A DNA stretch of 64,000 nucleotides from Comamonadaceae bacterium 2FH (GTDB lineage: Bacteria; Pseudomonadota; Gammaproteobacteria; Burkholderiales; Burkholderiaceae_C). Below the pieces are notes generated by a model. The model made no database searches, had not been told where the DNA came from, and saw only the letters and a program-made list of their open reading frames with translations. The translations under genes were made by a program, and so were the position numbers. Position 1 is the first letter of the stretch; the number at the start of each line of letters is the position of its first letter. Shown here piece after piece: positions 35,609 to 45,338 of this stretch. Location: assembly GCA_005503335.1 (NCBI GenBank), contig SCMQ01000010.1, positions 62,001 through 126,000 of the forward strand, written 5' to 3'.

Positions 35609-37089
35609 GTTTCCGTATCCAGACGGCCGCGGCGCGACTCGCGCGGCCGGCCGCGGCCTTGCTGCTGCTCTCGCTGGCCGCTTGCGCCGACCTGTCCGGC
35701 ATCGAATCGCAGGCCAGGCTGCGCGAGCCCGCCAGCCTGGGCCTTGCGGCCGGCGAGCGCAGCGCATCGCCGCTGGCCGCTGACTGGTGGCGCGAGTTCG
35801 GCGACGCGCAGCTCGACGCCCTGGTGGCGCAGGCACTCGAGGGCAACCCCGGCCTGCGGCTGGCCCAGGCCCGCCTGGCGCGCGCCCGGGCCGTCACCGA
35901 GGTCGCGGACGCGGCCCTGCTGCCCCAGCTCAACGCCTCGCTGGACCTCACGCGCCAGAAATACACGGCCCATGGGGCCGTGCCCGCGCCGCTGGCCGGC
36001 GCCATCCGCGACAGCGGTACGGCCCAGCTGAGCCTGGGCTGGGAGCTCGACTTCTTCGGCAAGTACCGCGCCGCGCTGGACGCGGCCCTGGGCCAGGCGC
36101 GCGCCGCCGAGGCCGAGGTCCAGGCCGCGCGCCTGCTGCTGGCCAGCAACGTGGCGCGGCAGTACATCCAGCTGGCCCGCCTGCAGGCGCAGCTGGGCGT
36201 GGCCGAGCGCACCCTGGCCCAGCGCGAGCAGACCCTGGGCCTGGTGCGCGAGCGCGTCGAGGCCGGGCTGGACACGCAACTCGAGCTCAGGCAAAGCGAG
36301 GGCAGCCTGCCCGAAGCGCGCCAGCAGCTCGAGGCGCTGCGCGAGCAGGTGGCGCTCACGCGCCATGGGCTGGCGGCCCTGGTCGGCGAGCCGGCCGTGG
36401 CGCAGAAGTTGCAGCCGGCGGCGCTGGCATCGCTCAAGGGCGGCTTGCCGGCGGGCCAGATCCCGGCCGACCTGCTGGGGCGCCGCGCCGACGTGGCCGC
36501 GGCCCGCTGGCGCGTGGAAGCGGCCGGCCACGAGGTCGCGAACGCGAAGGCGCAGTTCTATCCCAACATCAACCTGGTGGCCTTCGCCGGCCTGTCCAGC
36601 ATAGGCCTGGGCCGCCTGCTCGAGGCGGGCAGCCAGCAGTGGGGCGTGGGCCCGGCGCTGCGCCTGCCGATCTTCGAGGCCGGCCGGCTGCGCGCCAAGC
36701 TGCGCGGCAAGGCGGCCGACCACGACGCGGCCGTGGAAAGCTACAACGCCGCCGTGCTGGAGGCCGTGCGCGAGACGGCCGACCAGCTGGCCTCGGCCCA
36801 GTCCATCGCGCGCCAGCAGGCCGAGCAGGCCGCCGCGCAGGCGGCCGCCGAAAGCGCCTACGAGATCGCCGTGCAGCGCTACCGCGCGGGCCTGGGCAAC
36901 TACCTGCAGGTGCTCAGTGCAGAGACCGGCGTGCTGCAGCAGCGCCGCCAGGCGGTGGATCTCGCGGCGCGCGCGCTCGACACGCGCGTGGGCCTGATCC
37001 GGGCCCTCGGCGGCGGCTGGCAGGCCGACGCCGATGCGCAGGCCCGCGGCGGCTGGCAGGCCGACGCCGATGCGCAGGCCCGTCTTTAA
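35605..37089 (+). CDS. NodT-family outer-membrane efflux lipoprotein
   Basis: A 494-residue TolC/OprM-like channel. The signal peptide ends in lipobox LAAC, predicting an outer-membrane lipoprotein. Two outer-membrane-efflux repeats are visible, with LGWELDFFGKYRAALDAAL in the first and GPALRLPIFEAGRLRAKLRG in the second, each with long helical stretches. It is the exit duct for the EmrAB-like pair encoded next. The last 24 residues are a perfect 12-residue tandem repeat (GGWQADADAQAR) not expected in the family. Confidence 0.92.
   Translation: MSFRIQTAAARLARPAAALLLLSLAACADLSGIESQARLREPASLGLAAGERSASPLAADWWREFGDAQLDALVAQALEGNPGLRLAQARLARARAVTEVADAALLPQLNASLDLTRQKYTAHGAVPAPLAGAIRDSGTAQLSLGWELDFFGKYRAALDAALGQARAAEAEVQAARLLLASNVARQYIQLARLQAQLGVAERTLAQREQTLGLVRERVEAGLDTQLELRQSEGSLPEARQQLEALREQVALTRHGLAALVGEPAVAQKLQPAALASLKGGLPAGQIPADLLGRRADVAAARWRVEAAGHEVANAKAQFYPNINLVAFAGLSSIGLGRLLEAGSQQWGVGPALRLPIFEAGRLRAKLRGKAADHDAAVESYNAAVLEAVRETADQLASAQSIARQQAEQAAAQAAAESAYEIAVQRYRAGLGNYLQVLSAETGVLQQRRQAVDLAARALDTRVGLIRALGGGWQADADAQARGGWQADADAQARL
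37012..37083 (+). repeat. 36-bp tandem duplication at the 3' end of the NodT gene
   Basis: Two copies of a 36-bp unit (37012-37047 and 37048-37083), differing only in the last base, encode GGWQADADAQAR twice in frame. The near-identity of the copies suggests a recent slippage event in a C-terminal tail. Confidence 0.85.
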
Positions 37090-37116
37090 GTCAACGAATC
37101 CAGAGAAGAACCGACC

Positions 37117-38460
37117 ATGAACCCGACCCAAGACGCGGCCCCGGCCGCTTTGCCCCCCGGCAACCCCAGGCGCAAGAAGGCCCTGACCGCCCTGGCCGGC
37201 CTGGTCGTCGTCGCCGGCCTGGGCTGGACGGCCTACCAGTGGCTGGTCGCCAGCCGCTACGAGCACACCGACAACGCCTATGTGCAAGGCAACGTGATCC
37301 AGATCACGCCGCAGGTCGGCGGCACGGTGATGGCCATCCTGGCCGACGAGACCGACTTCGTCAAAGCCGGCCAGCCGCTGGTCAAGCTCGACCCGGCCGA
37401 CGCGCGCCTGGCGCTCGAGCAGGCCGAAGCCAACCTGGCCCAGACCGTGCGCCAGGTGCGCCAGCTGTACACGCACAACGGCACGCTGGCGGCGCAGATC
37501 GCCTTGCGCGAGGCCGACGCGGCCAAGGCGCGCAGCGAGCTCGAGCGCGCCAGCCAGGACCTCAGCCGCCGCCAGTCCCTGGTCGGCAATGGTGCGGTGT
37601 CCAAGGAAGAGCTCGGCCATGCCCAGACCCAGCAGGCCAATGCCAGGAGCGCGCTGGCGGCCGCGCAGGCCGCCGTCACGGCGGCGCGGGAGCAGCTCGC
37701 CAGCAACCAGGCCATGACCGAGGGCACGCGCCTGGAGCAGCACCCCGGCGTGCTGGCCGCGGCGGCCAGGCTGCGCGAGGCCTGGCTGGCCTCGCAGCGC
37801 GCCGCGTTGCCGGCGCCGGTGGACGGCCATGTGGCCAAGCGCAGCGTGCAGCTGGGCCAGCGCGTGGCGGCGGGCACGCCACTGATGTCCATCGTGCCGC
37901 TCAATCAGGTCTGGGTGGACGCCAACTTCAAGGAATCCCAGCTGCGCCAGATCCGCCTCGGCCAGCCGGTGCGGCTCACGGCCGACCTGTACGGCAAGAA
38001 GGTCGGCTACAGCGGCCGGGTCGCCGGCCTGGGCGTGGGCACCGGCGCGGCCTTCGCGCTGCTGCCGGCGCAGAACGCCACCGGCAACTGGATCAAGGTG
38101 GTGCAGCGCGTGCCGGTGCGCATCGCGCTCGACGCCGGACAGCTCGCCGAGCACCCGCTGCGCGTGGGACTGTCCATGGACGTCGAGGTCGACATACGCG
38201 AGCAGGGGGGCAAGACCCTGGCCGAGGCGCCGCGCGCGAGCGCCGTGGCCCAGACCCCGGTGTTCGAGGCCCTGGACGACGGCGCCGAGGCCCGGGTGCG
38301 CCGCGTGATCGCGGCCCATGCCGGACAGGGCGGCGCCGCGCCGCGCCCTGCCGGCAACCAGCAGCCCGAGCCGGCGGCGCCCTCGGCGCTGCCGGTGCCC
38401 GAGGCCCTGGCCGCATCGGCCGTGCTGCGCTTGTCGCAGGCCGCGAGCGCCGCGCGCTGA
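37117..38460 (+). CDS. EmrA-like membrane fusion protein
   Basis: A 447-residue periplasmic adaptor of the HlyD family. One N-terminal transmembrane helix (~25-45) is followed by the biotinyl-lipoyl half-motif YEHTDNAYVQGNVIQITPQV, a long coiled coil (~95-215) and the second half-motif LPAPVDGHVAKRSVQLGQRV. The Pro/Ala-rich C-terminal tail (~385-447) is longer than in E. coli EmrA. It bridges the MFS pump and the NodT channel encoded on either side. Confidence 0.92.
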   Translation: MNPTQDAAPAALPPGNPRRKKALTALAGLVVVAGLGWTAYQWLVASRYEHTDNAYVQGNVIQITPQVGGTVMAILADETDFVKAGQPLVKLDPADARLALEQAEANLAQTVRQVRQLYTHNGTLAAQIALREADAAKARSELERASQDLSRRQSLVGNGAVSKEELGHAQTQQANARSALAAAQAAVTAAREQLASNQAMTEGTRLEQHPGVLAAAARLREAWLASQRAALPAPVDGHVAKRSVQLGQRVAAGTPLMSIVPLNQVWVDANFKESQLRQIRLGQPVRLTADLYGKKVGYSGRVAGLGVGTGAAFALLPAQNATGNWIKVVQRVPVRIALDAGQLAEHPLRVGLSMDVEVDIREQGGKTLAEAPRASAVAQTPVFEALDDGAEARVRRVIAAHAGQGGAAPRPAGNQQPEPAAPSALPVPEALAASAVLRLSQAASAAR

Positions 38461-38474
38461 GCCGGGGCCCGCGC

Positions 38475-40040
38475 ATGGCTTCGACCACGAGCTTGCTGCC
38501 CCCGCCACCGCTGACCGGCGCGGCCCGCACCTGGGGCACGCTGGCCCTGTCGGCCGCGACCTTCATGAACGTGCTGGACACCTCGATCGCCAACGTGTCC
38601 CTGCCCGCCATCGCCGGCGACCTGGGCGTGAGCCCCAACCAGGGCACCTGGGTCATCACCAGCTTCGCGGTGGCCAACGCGATCGCCGTGCCGCTGACCG
38701 GCTGGCTGTCGCAGCGTTTTGGCCAGGTGCGGCTGTTCGTGGCCAGCGTGCTGCTGTTCGTGCTGGCCTCCTGGCTGTGTGGGCTGGCGCCCGACATGGC
38801 CTCCCTGATAGCGTTCCGCGCGCTGCAGGGCTTCGTCGCCGGCCCCATGATTCCGCTGTCGCAGTCGCTGCTGCTGGCCAGCTACCCGCGCGCGCTGGCC
38901 GGCCTGGCCATGGCCATGTGGTCCATGACCACCCTGGTCGCGCCGGTGATGGGGCCGCTGCTGGGCGGCTGGATCACCGACAACATCGCCTGGCCCTGGA
39001 TCTTCTACATCAATGTGCCGGTAGGCCTGGTGGCGGCCTTCGCGTCCTGGCAGATCTACCGCCACCGCGAGAGCCCCACCCGCCAGCTGCCGATCGACGC
39101 CTGGGGCCTGGCCCTGCTGGTGCTGTGGGTCGGCGCCATGCAGCTGATGCTGGACCTGGGCAAGGAGCACGACTGGTTCCACTCCTCGGTGGTGGTGGCT
39201 CTGGCGCTGGTGGCCCTGATGGGCCTGGCCTTCTTCCTGGTCTGGGAGCTGACCGACAAGCACCCGGTGGTCGACCTCTCGCTGTTCGCGCGGCGCAACT
39301 TCTGGGCCGGCGCGCTCGCGACCGCGGTGGGCTATGGCCTGTTCTTCGGCAACGTGGTGCTGCTGCCGCTGTGGCTGCAGCAGTACATGGGCTACACGGC
39401 CACCCAGGCCGGCATGGCCATGGCGCCGGTGGGCCTGCTGGCCATCGTGCTGGCGCCGGTGGTCGGCAAGACCATGGGCCGCGTGGACCCGCGCGCCTAC
39501 GCCAGCTTCGCCTTCCTGGTGTTCGGCCTGGTGCTGTGGATGCGCTCGCTGTTCAACACCCAGGTCGACCTGGCCACCATCATGGTGCCGACCCTGCTGC
39601 AGGGCGTGGCGACGGCCTTCTTCTTCATCCCCATGGTCAGCATCACCTTGTCGGGCCTCCCGCCCGAGCGCATCCCGGCGGCCTCGGGGCTGTCCAACTT
39701 CGTGCGCATCATGGCCGGCGCGATCGGCACCTCGGTCGCCACCACGGTCTGGGAGGACCGCGCGAGCCTGCACCATGCCCAATTGGTCGAGGCGCTGAGC
39801 CAGGGCAATGCGGTGGCGGGCAGCACCCTGGCCGGGTTGCGGGCCGCGGGCCTGAGCGCCGAGCAGGCCCTGGCGCAGCTCAACCGCCTGGTCGACCAGC
39901 AGGCCTTCATGCTGGCCGCCAACGACGTGTTCCATGCCTCGGCGCTGATCTTCCTGGCGCTGATCCCGCTGGTCTGGCTGTCGCGGCCGCAGCGCCTGGG
40001 CGCGGCCGGCAGCGCCGACGCCGCGGCCGGTGCGCACTGA
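38475..40040 (+). CDS. EmrB-like MFS drug exporter (DHA2, 14 TM)
   Basis: A 521-residue proton-coupled exporter with about fourteen transmembrane segments. DHA2 landmarks are FMNVLDTSIANVSLPAIAGD (helix 1), GTWVITSFAVANAIAVPLTG and the loop 2-3 motif WLSQRFGQVRLF. It completes an operon marR-nodT-emrA-emrB, a proton-driven tripartite pump across both membranes. Expression is probably induced when a ligand releases MarR; the substrate is not deducible. Confidence 0.93.
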   Translation: MASTTSLLPPPPLTGAARTWGTLALSAATFMNVLDTSIANVSLPAIAGDLGVSPNQGTWVITSFAVANAIAVPLTGWLSQRFGQVRLFVASVLLFVLASWLCGLAPDMASLIAFRALQGFVAGPMIPLSQSLLLASYPRALAGLAMAMWSMTTLVAPVMGPLLGGWITDNIAWPWIFYINVPVGLVAAFASWQIYRHRESPTRQLPIDAWGLALLVLWVGAMQLMLDLGKEHDWFHSSVVVALALVALMGLAFFLVWELTDKHPVVDLSLFARRNFWAGALATAVGYGLFFGNVVLLPLWLQQYMGYTATQAGMAMAPVGLLAIVLAPVVGKTMGRVDPRAYASFAFLVFGLVLWMRSLFNTQVDLATIMVPTLLQGVATAFFFIPMVSITLSGLPPERIPAASGLSNFVRIMAGAIGTSVATTVWEDRASLHHAQLVEALSQGNAVAGSTLAGLRAAGLSAEQALAQLNRLVDQQAFMLAANDVFHASALIFLALIPLVWLSRPQRLGAAGSADAAAGAH

Positions 40041-40049
40041 ACCAGGCAT

Positions 40050-41114
40050 TCACAGCTTCAGCGGCTGCGCGTAGCCCGTCATCTCGAGGTAGCCGCGCCC
40101 CAGGGGCCGGCTCTGGCCGTCGAGCAGCTCCGACAGGCCTTCCCAGTAGATGGCGCCGGTGGAGCCGCGGCTGTCGAGCTCCTGGTCGTCGAGCACCGCG
40201 CGCACGCCGTACTCGCCGGCCGGCGTCTGCAGCTGCCAGGCCACCGGATAGGCGGCCCGGCTCAAGGGGCTGGTCCACCGCCGCTGCGGGACGAAGCGCG
40301 TCTCGCCAGGGCGGAACACCTGGAGCCGGCCCTCGGCCGTGCGGAACGAGCCGCCGTCCCACAGCGCGCTGCCGTCGGCGCGGCGCAGCCGGAAGGAGGT
40401 GAGGGCGCTGCCGTCGAACAGGTTCATGCCTATCCAGTCCCAGCCCCTGGCCTCGGGGTGCATCAGGGCCTCGCTCCATTCGTGGTCCAGCCAGGCGCGG
40501 CCGGGCTCGGTCAGGCTGAAGCGCTGGCCCTTCAGGCGCAGCTCGCCGCGCACCGCGAGCTGGGGCCGGCTGTAGTAGTAGCTGGCCTGCCCGGGCTCGG
40601 GCCCCTTGCGCGACAGGCCCTGCTCGCCCTGCAGCAGCAGCGGCTGGGTGGCCTCGGCCTCGAGCTGCAGGGCGAACTCGCCGGCCTCCACGCGCGCCAG
40701 GTAGACCCCGCCCTGGCGCCTCAGCGACCAGTCGTTCAGGCGCAGCCCGGTGTCGGCCTCGCTCGCGATCACGCGGTCCAGGCCGGGCAGGGACAGGCTG
40801 CGCGCGATGCGCTGGTCGTGCCAGAGGCGGCGGCCCTGCACGTCGGTGATGGCCGCATGGGCGAACAGCAGCTGGCGCGCGGCGAAGCGCGAACGCATGG
40901 CCTGCGTGGCGTCCACGCGCGAGCGGAAGAAGGTGATCTGGAAGCCGAACTCGCGGCCCGCGGCACGGGCGTGGCCCGTGAGGTACCACCACTCGGTGCG
41001 GAACTCGGGGTGGGCGCCATGGTCGCGGGGGAATTGCAGCCTGCGCGGCGGCAGGGCCAGCGCGCCCAGGGGAGCGAGCCCGGCGGCGATCAGCAGCGGC
41101 CGGCGCGCCAGCAT
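40050..41114 (-). CDS. AttH/CrtC-like lipocalin-type protein
   Basis: A 354-residue exported protein with a short signal peptide (RRPLLIAAGLAPLGALALP). The conserved core reads FRTEWWYLTGHARA, FFRSRVDATQ, AWLDHEWSEAL and GWDWIGMNLFDGS, the CrtC/AttH pattern whose Asp-His-Glu cluster is catalytic in carotenoid hydratases. No carotenoid genes are present. In many proteobacteria such a protein is encoded next to an FtsX-type permease, as here (1-nt overlap, TGATG), so it is probably the extracytoplasmic partner of that ABC system. Confidence 0.78.
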   Translation of the reverse strand: MLARRPLLIAAGLAPLGALALPPRRLQFPRDHGAHPEFRTEWWYLTGHARAAGREFGFQITFFRSRVDATQAMRSRFAARQLLFAHAAITDVQGRRLWHDQRIARSLSLPGLDRVIASEADTGLRLNDWSLRRQGGVYLARVEAGEFALQLEAEATQPLLLQGEQGLSRKGPEPGQASYYYSRPQLAVRGELRLKGQRFSLTEPGRAWLDHEWSEALMHPEARGWDWIGMNLFDGSALTSFRLRRADGSALWDGGSFRTAEGRLQVFRPGETRFVPQRRWTSPLSRAAYPVAWQLQTPAGEYGVRAVLDDQELDSRGSTGAIYWEGLSELLDGQSRPLGRGYLEMTGYAQPLKL

Positions 41115-43660
41115 CACCAGTCCTCCTTCACGGCCAGCACCGCGTCCCGGCCAGCGGCCGCGCGGCCCGCCAGCCAGGCGGTCGCCGTGCCGGCCAGCAC
41201 CACGGCCGCGCAGAGCAGCAGCAGGCGGGCCCAGGGCACCAGCAGGTCCATGGTCCAGTGGAAGCTCTGCGGGTTGACCACATGCACCAGCACCACCGAC
41301 ACCGCCAGGCCCAGCGCCAGCCCCGCAGCCGCGCCGACCAAGGTCCAGGCCGCGCCCTCGCCGGCGACCACGGCGAGGATCTGGCGCCGCGTCAGGCCCA
41401 GGTGGGCCAGCAGGCCGAACTCCTTGCGCCGGGCCAGCACCTGGGCGCTGAAGCTGGCCGCCACGCCGAACAGGCCTATGCCTATGGCCACCGCCTGCAG
41501 CCAGTAGGTGACGGCGAAGCTGCGGTCGAAAATGCGCAGCGAGGTGGCGCGCAGCTGGGCCGCGGACGCGAACTCGACCAGGGCGCCCTGGCCGCCGGGC
41601 AGGCGCTCGGCCAGGGCGCGCACCGCCTGCTGCACCTCGGCTGGCGCTGCCCCGGGCGCCAGCCACAGCGCCAGGTCGGTCGCGCGGCTGTCGCCGGTCA
41701 GGCGCGTGAAATCGCGCCGGTCCATGGCGATGGCGCCGAACTGCCGCACGTAGTCGCGCCACACCCCGGCCACGAAGAAGCGGGTCGGCGAGTCGGCCAG
41801 GCCCAGCGCCGCCGCCAGCGGCTCGAACACCTGGCCGGGCCGCGCGCCGTGCAGCGCGAGCATGGCTTCGCTCACGTAGATGCCGACCTGGCCCGGCGGC
41901 ACCGGCAGGGCCGCCCCGACCAGGGGCAGGGTGTGCGCCGGCTCGTCCATCCAGCGTGCGAGCAGGGTGACGGGCGGCAGGGCCGGGTCCAGCAGCAGGG
42001 AGCGGGCGCGCACTGCGCCCAGGCGCGCCACGCCCGGCAGCTGTGCGACCGCCTGGGCGAACTCGGGCGTGAAGAACACCGTGTCGCCGGCGGCGGCCGC
42101 GCTCGCCGTGCGCAGGTAGAGGTCGGCCGGCAGCACCTGGTCCAGCCAGTGCGTGACCGAGTCGCGGAAGCTCGCCACCATGACCGTGAGCGCCACCGCC
42201 AGGCTCAGCGAGGCGACCACGCCGCTCACCGCCACGGCCGCGCTCTCGCGCATGCGGCGCGCGCGCTCCACGGCCAGCAGCGGCAGCAGCCGGTTGGCGC
42301 TGAGCCCGGCCAGCCTGTCGTACAGCAGGGCCACGCCCCAGGGCAGGGCCGTGATGCCGCCCAGCAGCAGCAGGCCGACCGAGGCATAGGCGGCCAGCGG
42401 CACGCCCGCCACCGGCGGGGCCAGGGCCAGCAGCAGGCCCAGGGCCATCAGGGCCAGGCCGACGCCGTGGCTGCGCCCGCCCGCCGCCGCGTCGCCCAGG
42501 CCCTTGAGCGCCTGCGCCGGTGCCAGGCGCTGCGCGGCCTGCGCGGGCCACCAGCCGCCGGCCAGCGCGGCCAGCGTGCCCAGGGCGCCGTAGCCCAGCG
42601 CCGCGCCCGGGCTCCACTGCAGGGCCGGCGCCACGCCGGCGAAATAGCCGCCGCCCAGGTCGCCGCCGAGCAGGTGCAGCCCCAGGGCCGCGAGCGCCGT
42701 GCCCAGGGCCAGGCCGGCCAGGCTGCCCACCCCGCCCAGCGCCAGCGATTCCCACAGCACCAGGCGCAACCGACCGCGCGCCGACAGGCCCAGCACGCCC
42801 AGCAGCGCGAACTGCTGCTGGCGCCGCGCCACGCTGAGCGAGAGCACCGAGAACACCAGGAAGGCGCCGGTGAACAGCGCCACCAAGGCCAGCACCGTGA
42901 GGTTGACCCGATAGGCGCGCGAGAGGCTGCTCACGCGCGCGGCGGCGTCGCCGGGCTCGACCGCCAGCATGCCGGCCGGCAGCTGCAGCGCACGCAGCAG
43001 GGCCGCGCGGTCGGCGCCGGGGCGCAGGCGCAGGTCGATGCGCGACAGCCGGCCCAGCCGCTCGAACAGTTCCTGCGCGGCCGCGATGTCCATCACGGCC
43101 AGCGGCGGCCCGCCCGCGGCCACGCTGCCGGCGACCCGCACTTCGTGCAATTGCAGGCCGCTTTGCAGGCGCAGCGGCGCGTCGGCGGCGGCGCCGGCCT
43201 GCAGGGCCTGGCGCGCGGCCGGGTTGAGGAAGACCGTCGCCGGCGCAAACAGCGCCAGCCTGTCCTCGGCCCGCGCGGGCACCGGCACCAGCGCCGGGCT
43301 GATCGTGGTCGCGGCCAGCGCGTCGAGGCCGACCACGCGCAGCGGCTGGCGCTGCCCCGCCGCGTCGAGCGCGTAGGTGGACAGCTCCAGCACCGGGCTG
43401 GCCAGCGCCACGTCGGGATGCTGGGCCACATGCACGAACAGGGTTTCGTCGAAGCTGCCCTGCGCGGGCCGCAGCTCCAGGTCGGGCTGGCCGCCGACGG
43501 CGCGCACGGCGCTGGAGAACTCGCTGAGCGCCGAGGCGTTGATCAGCTGCACCGAGAACGCCAGCGCCACGCCCAGCATCACGGCCGCCACGGCCGCCAG
43601 GCTGCGCCAGGGGTGGTGGCGCAGCTCCTGCCAGGAGAACGTGGAAAGAAGGGCGCGCAT
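41114..43660 (-). CDS. FtsX-like ABC permease
   Basis: An 848-residue membrane protein with the double-FtsX layout. An N-terminal transmembrane helix and large periplasmic region (~25-255) are followed by three helices, a two-helix-plus-three-helix middle, a second periplasmic region (~490-690) and three C-terminal helices. ARRQQQFALLGVLGLSARGR and ARRKEFGLLAHLGLTRRQIL are the two cytoplasmic coupling segments. Such permeases need a separate LolD-like ATPase; the only one here is at 46389-47036, on the same strand but three genes away. It is translationally coupled to the AttH-like gene. Confidence 0.85.
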   Translation of the reverse strand: MRALLSTFSWQELRHHPWRSLAAVAAVMLGVALAFSVQLINASALSEFSSAVRAVGGQPDLELRPAQGSFDETLFVHVAQHPDVALASPVLELSTYALDAAGQRQPLRVVGLDALAATTISPALVPVPARAEDRLALFAPATVFLNPAARQALQAGAAADAPLRLQSGLQLHEVRVAGSVAAGGPPLAVMDIAAAQELFERLGRLSRIDLRLRPGADRAALLRALQLPAGMLAVEPGDAAARVSSLSRAYRVNLTVLALVALFTGAFLVFSVLSLSVARRQQQFALLGVLGLSARGRLRLVLWESLALGGVGSLAGLALGTALAALGLHLLGGDLGGGYFAGVAPALQWSPGAALGYGALGTLAALAGGWWPAQAAQRLAPAQALKGLGDAAAGGRSHGVGLALMALGLLLALAPPVAGVPLAAYASVGLLLLGGITALPWGVALLYDRLAGLSANRLLPLLAVERARRMRESAAVAVSGVVASLSLAVALTVMVASFRDSVTHWLDQVLPADLYLRTASAAAAGDTVFFTPEFAQAVAQLPGVARLGAVRARSLLLDPALPPVTLLARWMDEPAHTLPLVGAALPVPPGQVGIYVSEAMLALHGARPGQVFEPLAAALGLADSPTRFFVAGVWRDYVRQFGAIAMDRRDFTRLTGDSRATDLALWLAPGAAPAEVQQAVRALAERLPGGQGALVEFASAAQLRATSLRIFDRSFAVTYWLQAVAIGIGLFGVAASFSAQVLARRKEFGLLAHLGLTRRQILAVVAGEGAAWTLVGAAAGLALGLAVSVVLVHVVNPQSFHWTMDLLVPWARLLLLCAAVVLAGTATAWLAGRAAAGRDAVLAVKEDW

Positions 43661-43702
43661 GCACTCATTGTGCCGAGCCGGCGCGCCCTCCGCGGGCGAG
43701 GA

Positions 43703-45160
43703 TCAATCCTTGCGCAGCTTGGCGAACCAGTGCTCCATCAGCTTGCCGGCGGCCTCGCGCCCGCCCAGGCCGAACGACAGGGCGACCGCCACCGCGACGG
43801 CGCCCAGGGTGAGCCCGAACGCCAGCTGCACGATCTCGTTGGCAATGCCCATGGCGCGCAGGCCCATGGCGATGACCAGGCCGAGGATGGCGAAGCGCGC
43901 CAGGTTGGCGACCAGGCTGCCTTCGGGACTGGCCTGGCGGATGGTGCGGTAGGCCAGGTTGGACAGCCAGTAGCCGATCACCAGGATGGCGCTGCCCAGG
44001 AGGATGTCGGCGCCGAAGCGCACGAAGGTGGTGACCACCTCGCTGACCTGATGAAAGCCCAGCTGCGCGGCGGCTTCCACCGTGGCGAACAGCATCGCGA
44101 AGAACATCACCAGCAAGCCGACCAGGTGGGACGGGCGGGTCGCGCCGGACAGGGCGTGGGCGATGCCCATCTTCGCCGGCAGGCCGTCGAAGCCCGCGCT
44201 TTCCAGCAGCCTGGCCAGCAGGCTCGAGGCGAAGCGCGCCACATACCAGGTCAGCAGCAGGATGACGGCGGCGGCGACGATGTGCGGCACCGCCTCCAGG
44301 ATTTGCGCCAGCATCTGCGAGGCAGGACGCGAGATGGCTTCGACCTTGAGGGCCTCGAGGGCGGCGATCAGCGAGGGCACGAACACCAGGATGAACACCA
44401 GCGTGCCCAGCAGGCGCGACAGCCCGACCGCCTTGTCCAGCCCCACCCGCTCGTTCAGCGTGTCCGCGCCCGCGGCCGCCGCCAGGTTGCTGACCAGGCC
44501 GCGCAGCACGCGCGCCACCAGCCAGCCGACGACGACGATCAGGGTCGCGCCGAACAGATTGGGCACCATGTCGAGCAGCTTGGCGAGCATGGCGCGCACC
44601 GGCTCGAGCACGCCGGTCAGCTGGAACGCCGACAGCACCGCCGGCAGGAAAAACAGGATCACCAGCCAGAACAGCACGTTGCCGGCGTAGTCGCTCATCG
44701 GCTTCATGCCGGCCTCGGCCGACAGCCTTTCGTCGATCGAGGTGGCGGCCAGCCCGCGCGTCACCGCGGCCCGCAGCACCGTGGCCAGCACCCACGCGAC
44801 CAGCGCCAGCAGCATGCCCGCCAGCAGGTTGGGCACGTAGCCGAGGATGCCCTGCATCAGGTCGGCGAACGGCGCCGACAGATTGGACAGGTCCAGCGTG
44901 TTGAGCGTGGCCACCAGCGTGGCCAGCAGGATCAGCCAGAACACGCCGGTGGCCAGCGGCGTTTCGGCATCGACGGCGGCGTGGGTGCTCTGTGCGAGGT
45001 GCACGTTGAGCTTGATCATGGCCAGCAGGCGCCGCACTCCGGCACGCGCGATCACCGCCAGCAGCCAGCCCAGCATCAGGATGGCCAGCGCCCCGACGAT
45101 CTGTGGCAGTTGGGCGCCTAGCGTGTTCTGCAGCGAGGCCGAAAAAACGTTGAGATCCAT
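43703..45160 (-). CDS. MscS-like protein with repeated transmembrane helices
   Basis: A 485-residue membrane protein with many hydrophobic segments, several of which match the conserved TM-helix repeat found in small-conductance mechanosensitive channels (IVGALAILMLGWLLAVIARA, VPNLLAGMLLALVAWVLATV, VPNLFGATLIVVVGWLVARV). The C-terminal VALSFGLGGREAAGKLMEHW resembles the MscS pore-to-beta junction, but the usual soluble MscS domain is absent. Gating by tension is therefore uncertain. A GGAGGG site precedes the ATG at 45160. It lies between the FtsX permease and two + strand stress genes. Confidence 0.75.
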   Translation of the reverse strand: MDLNVFSASLQNTLGAQLPQIVGALAILMLGWLLAVIARAGVRRLLAMIKLNVHLAQSTHAAVDAETPLATGVFWLILLATLVATLNTLDLSNLSAPFADLMQGILGYVPNLLAGMLLALVAWVLATVLRAAVTRGLAATSIDERLSAEAGMKPMSDYAGNVLFWLVILFFLPAVLSAFQLTGVLEPVRAMLAKLLDMVPNLFGATLIVVVGWLVARVLRGLVSNLAAAAGADTLNERVGLDKAVGLSRLLGTLVFILVFVPSLIAALEALKVEAISRPASQMLAQILEAVPHIVAAAVILLLTWYVARFASSLLARLLESAGFDGLPAKMGIAHALSGATRPSHLVGLLVMFFAMLFATVEAAAQLGFHQVSEVVTTFVRFGADILLGSAILVIGYWLSNLAYRTIRQASPEGSLVANLARFAILGLVIAMGLRAMGIANEIVQLAFGLTLGAVAVAVALSFGLGGREAAGKLMEHWFAKLRKD

Positions 45161-45338
45161 AAACCCTCCGGACGTTGTAGGAATTTCTGCGCAGGGATGC
45201 GCGGATTCATTGTGAACGCCCCGCTTGCGGCCGGGCAAGTCGCTACGGGCCCCCACCATGGACGCGGCGCCCGTCCGGGTCTATTCTGAAAACAAAGGGA
45301 TGCATGGTCGCGTCCCGCCAGCCAGCGAGGAGAGCATC

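Noticed and set aside
41258-45121. 1287-codon plus-strand open frame opposite the FtsX permease and MscS-like genes
   Set aside because: Composition (Gln/His/Arg/Ala) is that of an antisense shadow; the minus-strand genes carry clear membrane segments and motifs.
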